Shown here: positions 33,961 through 44,800 of the stretch, in pieces
Numbering within the stretch: position 1 is the first letter of the stretch
Layout of the letters: each line of letters begins with the position of its first letter
Source: Daphnia pulex
Lineage: Eukaryota; Arthropoda; Branchiopoda; Diplostraca; Daphniidae
Length of the DNA stretch: 64,000 nucleotides
Assembly (NCBI RefSeq): GCF_021134715.1
Contig: NC_060021.1
Span: forward strand, 806,001-870,000
Reading direction: 5' to 3'
Translations under genes and position numbers: made by a program
The notes under the pieces: generated by a model
Database searches by the model: none
What the model was told of the DNA's origin: nothing
Seen by the model: the letters and a program-made list of their open reading frames with translations, nothing else

Positions 33961-34812
33961 AAATGGTGTCTTGTTGAAATTCACATTTTTTTCCGTGTTG
34001 TTACAAGAAATAAATGAATCGAATATGATATGGAATTGCAAAAAAAAAAAAATATGTAAATGTGAAATTGCATGTTTGCTCAGACCAGCAACGCATCACA
34101 TGATTCCTTTTTTGTATGGTTGATTGTATAGAGATCTATTACCAATATAGGAAGACGACTGCACTGTGCCTTGTTTCAGTTCATATTTCCACTTAAGCAA
34201 ACACAGTTCCTTAAGAAAACTAGACATTATATATTGATTCATCATTGACGTTGATTGATTCATCATGACAAACATTATTTGAAGTAGCCTAATTTAAGTT
34301 CGTTTAAGAGATCTTGGCTTGGCTCCTGCTGCACCAAAACCGCCATATAGCTTCGCTTACCCTCCTTTGGATTTTTCCTTCATTAGCCATCATATTGGCT
34401 GCATAAAAAAGATAAAAACGTTGGAAAATCTAAAGCACGACAATATTGTAGCGGTATTAAAACAGAAAATTAACTCAGTATGTTGCAACATTCCCATCAA
34501 AGCCACAACAGCGCAATATCTCGAAATCCTATATGCATCTAATTTTGAAAACGGAAACCATGTTTTCGTGTATCGTTACAATTTGAACACAATCAAGTGT
34601 TTTATCAGAAACCACAAACCAATAAGCGAGCGACATTTCTATACTCTATATTGCAAAGTTCTCTCTCATCCTGTCATTATACAAGCCTGCTGCTATTGGC
34701 CTTCTCTCGATGTAAAGAAAATGCTGACTACACTTCCTTTTCATTTGTTTTCCGAAGTTCAACCCGTCAAGAGGTTAATACAGTTGAGCGTCAAGTCTTC
34801 TATCTAAAAACC
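33961..34812. other. Intergenic region with duplicated promoter
   Basis: The 3' UTR of the repeat-protein gene is followed by spacer. From about 34480 it resembles 30890-31216 upstream of the first gene, for example in GCCACAACAGCGCAAT, the GGAAACCATGTT block and the shared CAGTTGAGCGTCAA at 34781. An open frame at 34319-34807 crosses this region but looks incidental. Confidence 0.6.
34009..34014 (+). terminator. Poly(A) signal of the repeat-protein gene
   Basis: AATAAA about 50 nt after the stop codon at 33958-33960. Confidence 0.65.
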
Positions 34813-35550
34813 ATGAAGTTCTCATCTGCCATAGTGGTACGTTATTCGTTATGGGCCTATGATAGAATTTGAATTAAGCCAACGTTTATAAGTTAAAACA
34901 TTTTTTGGTTGAAAGAGAAAAAAAAAGTAAAAAACTCTGGTTGTTCAATAAAAGGGATATAAATATTTAAATATATTTTTTTAAAACTAACAAATAATTA
35001 GGCCATGCTAATATGAGAGAAACTTTAAAGAGATCGTGTTATTTTCAGGTACTGATGATTTCTATCACCATTCTTTCTTCGAATGCACAGATTGTTAGTT
35101 CTCAATTAGCGACACCCCAAGTTGAAGTTGCCCAGCCAACCCCAAGTAAGAAAAATTATTCCACTATTTAGGCCTATTGCTTTAAAGGCAATTAAATTTA
35201 AGTTAATACCACATCGAAACCGCGACAATTCTGATTATTTTTGGCAGATTGATTCTTTACAATCCCATTTAAATCTTGTTTCCAAACTATTAAGAATCAA
35301 CCAACAAATTTAAATTGGTTAAAAATCACAACATATTTGAATGAATAAAAATTGAGGCAGCAAAATTAAATAAACTTATATTTTTTTTGCAGTGAACGGA
35401 TGTTTTTGGAGTGGAACATCACCATTTTGTTTTGGACAATGTGGCAATTTTTATAATACTATTTCTGTTCACAAAAGAGGAGACGGAAAAACATGTTTAA
35501 CAGGAACAAAGAAGCTGTGTTGTCCTCGAACTGATTTATTAACCGGTTAA
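34813..35550 (+). CDS. Small secreted six-cysteine protein (92 aa), paralogue of the preceding gene
   Basis: Three exons: 34813-34836, 35049-35145 and 35393-35550. The exon 1/2 structure and signal peptide (MKFSSAIVVLMISITILSS) match the upstream gene, and both introns fall at the same places. The middle region is short (about 20 residues, LATPQVEVAQPTP) with no repeat exons. The last exon encodes GCFWSGTSPFC and the same cysteine spacing C-x8-C-x3-C-x17-C-x7-CC, with no large insertions. Mature length is about 70 residues. An AATAAA lies at 35633-35638. This is probably the simpler form, from which the longer paralogue grew, although loss of repeats cannot be excluded. Function unknown; no similarity to a named peptide family that I can defend. 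Confidence 0.88.
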
Positions 35551-35996
35551 ATATATTTTCTTGTTGAAATTCACCATTTAGGACTTTCGTTCCGCTTTCG
35601 TTTTTTCACAAGAAATGTATTATTCAGATTGCAATAAACTATGTCAAAAAATTAAATAACAATTGTGCCAAAAAATTAAATAACAAGTGTGTTTCCCGTT
35701 TCCCGTAGGGATTCTGTAGTCTGTACAGGTTTTTTGGCATACAAGAGGATTAGTTCGAATTTCACCAATAGATGGCGTTTTGGAATTTTGAACTGCGCGC
35801 GTAGAAAATGGAAACGGTTTGAACTGCGCGCCTGGAAAATGAAGAACGGTTTGAACTGCGTTCCTCGAAAATGGCATCTAGGCTCTAGCGACAAAAAAAA
35901 AACTTAAGTATGAATTTGGCGTCAACTAGCGCTACTTTTGAAAGTGGATAGCCAAAGAATTACTCACTCCACGATGTTTTCCCTCGTTTTGGTTGT
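35551..35996. other. 3' flank with a 32-bp tandem repeat
   Basis: After the poly(A) signal lies a short tandem repeat at about 35786-35880: three copies of a roughly 32-bp unit starting TTTGAACTGCG and containing GAAAATG. Nothing else is recognisable. Confidence 0.6.
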
Positions 35997-36268
<272 letters not shown>

Positions 36269-36271
36269 AGA

Positions 36272-36709
36272 AACCATTTAAACTTTTAAAACAATCAATA
36301 TAGTCATTTACTCATTTCAAATTCATTGAAGTGGTGTTTTTCAGTTCCTGGAAGATTTTCTATCAACCATTATTTCTATTTCTTTTCCTTCATGAATGTC
36401 TTAATTGAATCATTGATTTTAAAGACTTGTAATAGTGTACTGGACATCGATTAACATATCCTGTAAGAATGAAACCGTTTAAACTTGTACAAAAATCAAA
36501 ATCGTCATTTCAAATTCATTGAAGTGGTGTTTTTCAATTCTTGGAAGACTTTCTTTCAACCCTTACCCTTATTTCTATTTGTTTTCCTTCATGAATGTCT
36601 TAATAGATTTATTGATTTTAAAGACTATAAATAAGGTATTGGACATCGATTAACATATCCTGTAAGAATGAAACCGTTTAAACTTGTAAAAAAAACAAAA
36701 TCGTATTTC
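36272..36709 (-). repeat. Satellite B, inverted copies (about 2.2 monomers)
   Basis: Two whole monomers and the start of a third, reading opposite to the main B array on the right (36272-36465, about 36466-36660, then a truncated copy). Shared blocks, on the complementary strand, include the motifs for CAATGAATTTGAAATG, GGAAGA and TTAAAGTC. They are more diverged from each other than neighbouring monomers in the main array. Confidence 0.85.
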
Positions 36710-37017
36710 TGTAACGAATTGGACGGATAGGCTTTCACGTACACAAGGACGGGCAGGAGAGGTGGAGAAGTGGCAGTCATATACCGTAACACAGTAAGAT
36801 GTCGCCTCCTCTCTCTTGACTTCGTAGCTCAATCATTCGATTTTCTCGCAGTTTCACTGTTTATGAACTCAGTGGCAATTGTCCTTCTCGTAGTGTATTG
36901 TCCCCCAACCAACAAAATCAATCACTTTAGTGACGAATTTGCATGTCTACTAGAATCTTTAGTGCCGGCCCCCTGTCGACTACTAATTGTGGGTGATTTT
37001 AATTTCTTTCTCTAAGT
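36710..37017 (+). pseudogene. Non-LTR retrotransposon endonuclease fragment
   Basis: A frame read from about 36736 gives TRTGRRGGEVAVIYRN, then VVYCPPTNK and LLIVGDFNF before a stop at 37013-37015. These are the order and motifs of the apurinic-type endonuclease domain of non-LTR elements: GGGVAVIYR, the YRPP-like turn and the GDFN active-site motif. Only about 90 residues remain. The start, the catalytic His end of the domain and the whole reverse transcriptase are missing, and a stop lies just upstream. It is a dead fragment stranded between inverted satellite copies. Confidence 0.75.
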
Positions 37018-37130
37018 CTATTGAATCAATTTATTCATAAAGCAATTCACGAGGAAATAGTTGTAGAAAAATGTTCATAGAAAATCTTCTAGGAACTTCG
37101 AAAAAACCTTTTTATGAGATTGAAGTTGCT
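37018..37130 (+). repeat. Diverged satellite B half-monomer, direct orientation
   Basis: The block ATAGAAAATCTTCTAGGAACTT near 37077 matches the conserved B block with one change, and the upstream AATCAATTTATTCATAAAG aligns loosely to the preceding B sequence. The orientation is the same as the main array on the right. Confidence 0.5.
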
Positions 37131-37148
37131 ATAATATTTATTTCATAA

Positions 37149-37231
37149 ATATAAGAAGAAACTGAGTACATGTGACAGATTGCATTGGTGTTGAAGAAAT
37201 ACCAAAAAAACATCTAGCCTGAAATATTTCC
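37149..37231 (-). repeat. Satellite A, inverted partial monomer
   Basis: About 83 bp that is the reverse complement of 37278-37368, lacking only the GGGACG segment and a few bases. It ends at a head-to-head junction followed by two tandem copies of GGAAAGGTCTCCACCACGA-like sequence (37232-37276). Confidence 0.9.
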
Positions 37232-40200
37232 GGAAAGGTCTCCACCACGATGATAAGAAAGGTCTCCACCACGATTTGGAAATATTTCAGGCTAGATGTT
37301 TGGGACGTTTTTTTGGTATTTCTTCAACACCAATGCAACCTGTCACATGTACTGAGTTTCTTCTTATAATAATTGTAAAATAGAGTATTCTATACTGATT
37401 CAACTTGAAAAATACTAATACATGTGATAGGAAAGGTCTCCACCACGATTTGGAAATATTTCAGGCTAGATGTTTGGGACGTTTTTTTGGTATTTCTTCA
37501 ACACCAATGCAACGTGTCACATGTACCGAGTTTCTTCTTATAATTATTGTAAAATAGAATATTCTATACTGATTCAACACGAAAAATACTAATACATGTG
37601 ATAGGAAAGGTCTCCACCACGAATTGGAAATATTTCAGGCTAGATGTTTGGGACGTTTTTTTTGGTATTTCTTCAACACCAATGCAACCTGTCACATGTA
37701 CTGAGTTCCTTCTTATAATTATTGTAAAATAGAGTATTCTATACTGATTCAACACGAAAAATACTAATACATGTGATAGGAAAGGTCTCCACCACGATTT
37801 GGAAATATTTCAGACTAGATGTTTTGTACGTTTTCTTTGGTATTTTTTCAACACCAATGCAACCTGTTACATGTACTGAGTTTCTTCTTATAATTATTGT
37901 AAAAAAGAGTATTTTAAACTGATTCAACACGAAAAATACTAATACACGTGATAGGAAAGGTCTCCACCACGATTTGGAAATATTTCAGGCTAGATGTTTG
38001 GGACGTTTTTTTGGTATTTCTTCAACACCAATGCAACCTGTCACATGAACTGAGTTTCTTCTTATAATTATTGTAAAATAGAGTATTCTATACTGATTCA
38101 ACATGAAAAATACTAATACATGTGATAGGAAAGGTCTCCAGCACGATTTGGAAATATTTCAGGCTTATAGATGTTTTGTACGTTTTTTGGTATTTCTTCA
38201 ACACCAACGCAACCTGTCACATGAACTGAGTTTCTTCTTATAATTATTGTAAAATAGAGTATTCTATACTGATTCAACACGAAAAATACTAATACATGTG
38301 ATAGGAAAGGTCTCCACCACGATTTGGAAATATTTCAGGCTAGATGTTTTGTAAGTTTTTTTGGTATTTCTTCAACACCAATGCAACCTGTCACATGTAC
38401 TGAGTTTCTTCTTATAATTATTGTAAAATAGAGTATTCTATACTGATTCAACACGAAAAATACTAATACATGTGATAGGAAAGGTCTCCACCACGATGTG
38501 GAAATATTTCAGGCTAGCTGTTTGGGACGTTTTTTTTGTATTTCTTCAACACCAATGCAACCTGTCACATATAATAAATTTTCTCTTATAATTATTGTAA
38601 ATCAGAGTATTCTACACTGATTCAACATGAAAAATACCATTATATGTGATAGAAAAGGTCTCCACCACGATTTGGAAATATTTCAGGCTAGATGTTTTGT
38701 ACGTTTTTTTGTTATTTCTTCAACACCAATGCAACCTGTCACATGTACTGTGTTTCTTCTTATAATTATTGTAAAATTGAGTATTCTATACTGATAATAC
38801 ACGAAAAATACTAATACATGTGATAGGAAAGGTCTCCACCACGATTTGGAAATATTTCAGACTAGATGTTTTGTACGTTTTCTTTGGTATTTTTCCAACA
38901 CCAATGCAACCTGTTACATGTACTGAGTTTCTTCTTATAATTATTGTAAAAAAGAGTATTTTAAACTGATTCAACACGAAAAATACTAATACACGTGATA
39001 GGAAAGGTCTCCACCACGATTTGGAAATATTTTAGGCTAGCTGTTTGGGACTTTTTTTTGGTATTTCTTCAACACCAATGCAACCTGTCACATGTACTGA
39101 GTTTCTTCTTATAATTATTGTAAAAAAGAAAATTCTATACAGATTCAACACGAAAAATTCTAATACATGTGATAGGAAAGGTCTCCACCACGATTTGGAA
39201 ATATTTCAGGCTAGATGTTTTGTAAGTTTTTTTGATATTTCTTCAACACCAATGCAACCTGTCACATGTACTGAGTTTCTTCTTATAATTATTGTAAAAT
39301 AGAGTAATCTATACTGATTCAACACGAAAAATACTAATACATGTGATAGGAAAGGTCTCCACCATGATTTGGAAATGTTTCAGGCTAGCTGTTTGGGACG
39401 TTTTTTTGGTATTTCTTCAACACCAATGCAATTTGTCACATGTACTGAGTTTCTTCTTTTAATTATTGTAAAATAGAGTATTCTATACTTATTCAACACG
39501 AAAAATACTAATACATGTGATAGGAAAGGTCTCCACCACGATGTGGAAATATTTCAGGCTAGCTGTTTGGGACGTTTTTTTTGTATTTCTTCAACACCAA
39601 TGCAACCTGTCACATATAATAAATTTTCTCTTATAATTATTGTAAATCAGAGTATTCTACACTGATTCAACATGAAAAATACCATTATATGTGATAGAAA
39701 AGGTCTCCACCACGATTTGGAAATATTTCAGACTAGATGTTTTGTACGTTTTCTTTGGTATTTTTCCAACACCAATGCAACCTGTTACATGTACTGAGTT
39801 TCTTCTTATAATTATTGTAAAAAAGAGTATTTTAAACTGATTCAACACGAAAAATACTAATACACGTGATAGGAAAGGTCTCCACCACGATTTGGAAATA
39901 TTTTAGGCTAGATGTTTGGGACTTTTTTTTGGTATTTCTTCAACACCAATGCAACCTGTCACATGTACTGAGTTTCTTCTTATAATTATTGTAAAAAAGA
40001 AAATTCTATACAGATTCAACACGAAAAATTCTAATACATGTGATAGGAAAGGTCTCCACCACGATTTGGAAATATTTCAGGCTAGTTGTTTGGGACGTTT
40101 TTTTTGGTATTTCTTCAACACCAATGCAACCTGTCACATGTACTGAGTTTCTTCTTATAATTATTGTAAAAAAGAAAATTCTATACAGATTCAACACGAA

Positions 40201-41856
40201 AAATTCTAATACATGTGATAGGAAAGGTCTCCACCACGATTTGGAAATGTTTCAGGCTAGCTGTTTGGGACGTTTTTTTTGTATTTCTTCAACACCAATG
40301 CAACCTGTCACATGTAAAATGATGAGTTTCTTCTTATAATTATTGTTGAAATAGAGTATTCTTTACTGATTCAACACGAAAAATACTAATACATGTGATA
40401 GGAAAGGTCTCGAATACGATTTGGAAATATTTCAGGCTAGATGTTTGGGACGTTTTTTTGGTATTTCTTCAACACCAATGCAACCTGCTGTCAAATGTAC
40501 TGAGTTTCTTCTTATAATTATTGTAAAATAGAGTATTCTATACTGATTCAACACGAAAAATACTAATACATGTGATAGGAAAGGGCTCCACCACGATTGG
40601 GAAATATTTCAGGCTAGATGTTTGGGACGATTTTTTGGTATTTCTTCAACACCAATGCAATTTGTCACATGTACAGAGTTTCTTTTTATAATTATTGTAA
40701 AATAGAGTATTCTATGCTGATTCAACACGAAAAATACTAATACATGTGATAGGAAAGGTCTCCACCACGATTTGGAAATATTTCAGGCTAGTTGTTTGGG
40801 ACGTTTTTTTTGGTATTTCTTCAACACCAATGCAACCTGTCACATGTACTGAGTTTCTTCTTATAATTATTGTAAAAAAGAAAATTCTATACAGATTCAA
40901 CACGAAAAATTCTAATACATGTGATAGGAAAGGTCTCCACCACGATTTGGAAATGTTTCAGGCTAGCTGTTTGGGACGTTTTTTTTGTATTTCTTCAACA
41001 CCAATGCAACCTGTCACATGTAAAATGATGAGTTTCTTCTTATAATTATTGTTGAAATAGAGTATTCTTTACTGATTCAACACGAAAAATACTAATACAT
41101 GTGATAGGAAAGGTCTCGAATACGATTTGGAAATATTTCAGGCTAGATGTTTGGGACGTTTTTTTGGTATTTCTTCAACACCAATGCAACCTGCTGTCAA
41201 ATGTACTGAGTTTCTTCTTATAATTATTGTAAAATAGAGTATTCTATACTGATTCAACACGAAAAATACTAATACATGTGATAGGAAAGGGCTCCACCAC
41301 GATTGGGAAATATTTCAGGCTAGATGTTTGGGACGATTTTTTGGTATTTCTTCAACACCAATGCAACCTGTCACATGTACTGAGTTTCTTCTTATAATTA
41401 TTGTAAAATAGAGTATTCTATACTGATTCAACACGAAAAATACTTATACATGTGATAGGAAAGGTCTCCACCACGATTTGGAAATATTTCAGGCTGGATA
41501 TTTGGGACATTTTTTTGGTATTTCTTCAACACCAATGCAACCTGACACATATAATGAATTTTCTCTTATAATTATTGTAAAACAGAGTATTCTACACTGA
41601 TTCAACAAGAAATATACCATTTTATGTGATAGGAAAGGTCTCCACCACGATTTGGAAATATTTCAGGCTAGATGTTTTTTACTTTTTTTTTGGTATTTCT
41701 TCAACACCAATGCAACCTGTCACATGTACTGAGTTTCTTCTAATAATTATTGTAAAATTGAGTATTCTATACTGATAATACACGAAAAATACTAATACAT
41801 GTGATAGGAAAGGTCTCCACCACGTTTTGGAAATATTTCAGGCTAGATGTTTTGTA
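37232..41856 (+). repeat. Satellite A array, about 26 monomers of 174-175 bp
   Basis: Head-to-tail copies phased by GGAAAGGTCTCCACCACGA at 37431, 37605, 37780, 37955 and onward give a period of 174-175 bp. Each unit also contains TTCTTCAACACCAATGCAAC and GTTTCTTCTTATAATTATTG. Larger duplications are visible: an 871-bp (five-monomer) offset links 38786-39302 with 39657-40173, and a 706-bp (four-monomer) offset links 40006-40339 with 40712-41045. The array joins satellite B directly, without spacer, at about 41856/41857. Open frames of about 60-100 codons here are by-products of the repeat. Confidence 0.97.
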
Positions 41857-44800
41857 TATGAATGATATGAAATGTTTTAAAAGTAAAATAATTTCTTGTT
41901 ACACGATATGTTAATTCGATGTCCAATACACCATTTAAAGTCTTTACAATCGATGAATCTATTAAGATATTCATGAATTAAAAGAAATAGAAATAAGAGT
42001 TGATAGAAAATCTTCCAGGAACTGAAAACACAACTTCAATGAATTTGAAATGACGATGTAATTTGTTTTACAAGTTTAAACAAATTTCTTGTTAGATGAT
42101 ATGTTAATTCGATGTCCAATACACTATTTAAAGTCTTTAAAATCCATGAATCTATTAAGACATCCATGATGAACAAGAAATAGAAATAAGAGTTGATAGA
42201 AAATCTTTCAGGACCTGAAAACACAACTTCAATAAATTTGAAATGACGATATAAATTGTTTTACAAGTTTAAACAAATTTCTTGTTAGATGATATGTTAA
42301 TTCGATGTCCAATACACTATTTAAAGTCTTTAAAATCAATAAATCTATTAAGACATCCACGATGGAAAAGAAATAGAAATAAGAATTGATAGAAAATCTT
42401 CCAGGAACTGAAAACACAACTTCAATGAATTTGAAATGACGATGTAATTTGTTTTACAAGTTTAAACAAATTTCTTGTTAGATGATATGTTAATTCGATG
42501 TCCAATACACTATTTAAAGTCTTTAAAATCAATGAATCTATTAAGACATCCATGATGAAAAAGAAATAGAAATAAGAGTTGATAGAAAATCTTCCAGGAA
42601 CTGAAAACACAACTTCAATGAATTCGAAATGACGATGTTATTTGTTTTACAAGTTTAAACAAATTTCTTGTTAGATGATATGTTAATTCGATGTCCAATA
42701 CACTATTTAAAGTCTTTAAAATCAATGAATCTATTCAGACATCCATGATGAAAAAGAAATAGAAATAAGAGTTGATAGAAAATCTTCCAGGAACTGAAAA
42801 TCACAACTTCAATTAATTTAAAATGACGATTCTGATTGTTTTACAAATTTCAAGGGTTTCCCTGTAACAGGATCGATGTCCAATTCACTATTTAAAGTCT
42901 TTAAAATCAATAAATCTATTAAGACATCCATGATGGAAAAGAAATAGAAATGAGTTGATAGAAAATCTTCCAGGAACTGAAAACACAACTTCAATGAATT
43001 TGAAATGACAATGTAATTTGTTTTACAAGTTTAAACAAATTTCTTGTTAGATGATATGTTAATTCGATGTCCAATACACTATTTAAAGTCTTTAAAATCA
43101 ATGAATCTATTAAGAATGAATATCCATGATGAAAAAGAAATAGAAATAAGAATTGATAGAAAATCTTCCAGGAACTGAAAATCACAACTTCAATTAATTT
43201 AAAATGACGATTCTGATTGTTTTAGAAATTTCAAGGGTTTCCCTGTAACAGGATATGTTAATCGATGTCCAATACACTATTTAAAGTCTTTAAAATCAAT
43301 GAATCTTTTAAGACATCCATGATGGAAAAGAAATAGAAATAAGAGTTGATAGAAAATCTTCCAGGAACTGAAAACACAACTTCAATGAATTTGAAATGAC
43401 GATATAAATTGTTTTACAAGTTTAACAAATTTCTTGTTAGATGATATGTTAATTCGATGTCCAATACACTATTTAAAGTCTTTAAAATCAATAAATCTAT
43501 TAAGACATCCATGATGGAAAAGAAATAGAAATAAGAGTTGATAGAAAATCTTCCAGGAACTGAAAATCACAACTTCAATTAATTTAAAATGACGATTCTG
43601 ATTGTTTTACAAATTTCAAGGGTTTCCCTGTAACAGGATATGTTAATCGATGTCCAATTCACTATTTAAAGTCTTTAAAATCAATAAATCTATTGAGACA
43701 TCCATGATGGAAAAGAAATAGAAATAAGAGTTGATAGAAAATCTTCCAGGAACTGAAAACACAACTTCAATGAATTTGAAATGACAATGTAATTTGTTTT
43801 ACAAGTTTAAACAAATTTCTTGTTAGATGATATGTTAATTCGATGTCCAATACACTATTTAAAGTCTTTAAAATCAATAAATCTATTAAGACATCCATGA
43901 TGGAAAAGAAATAGAAATAAGAGTTGATAGAAAATCTTCCAGGAACTGAAAACACAACTTCAATGAATTTGAAATGACAATGTAATTTGTTTTACAAGTT
44001 TAAACAAATTTCTTGTTAGATGATATGTTAATTCGATGTCCAATACACTATTTAAAGTCTTTAAAATCAATGAATCTATTAAGAATGAATATCCATGATG
44101 AAAAAGAAATAGAAATAAGAATTGATAGAAAATCTTCCAGGAACTGAAAATCACAACTTCAATTAATTTAAAATGACGATTCTGATTGTTTTAGAAATTT
44201 CAAGGGTTTCCCTGTAACAGGATATGTTAATCGATGTCCAATACACTATTTAAAGTCTTTAAAATCAATGAATCTTTTAAGACATCCATGATGGAAAAGA
44301 AATAGAAATAAGAGTTGATAGAAAATCTTCCAGGAACTGAAAACACAACTTCAATGAATTTGAAATGACAATGTAATTTGTTTTACAAGTTTAAACAAAT
44401 TTCTTGTTAGATGATATGTTAATTCGATGTCCAATACACTATTTAAAGTCTTTAAAATCAATAAATCTATTAAGACATCCATGATGGAAAAGAAATAGAA
44501 ATAAGAGTTGATAGAAAATCTTCCAGGAACTGAAAACACAACTTCAATGAATTTGAAATGACAATGTAATTTGTTTTACAAGTTTAAACAAATCTCTTGT
44601 TAGATGATATGTTAATTCGATGTCCAATACACTATTTAAAGTCTTTAAAATCAATGAATCTATTAAGACATCCATGATGAAAAAGAAATAGAAATAAGAA
44701 TTGATAGAAAATCTTCCAGGAACTGAAAATCACAACTTCAATTAATTTAAAATGACGATTCTGATTGTTTTAGAAATTTCAAGGGTTTCCCTGTAACAGG

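Noticed and set aside
34319..34807. 162-codon frame upstream of the short six-cysteine gene
   Set aside because: It overlaps the duplicated promoter, and the matching region before the other gene is not open in that frame.
37564..41045. 63-99-codon frames in satellite A on both strands
   Set aside because: Same reason: the frames follow the monomer period, occur on both strands and show no protein-like constraint.
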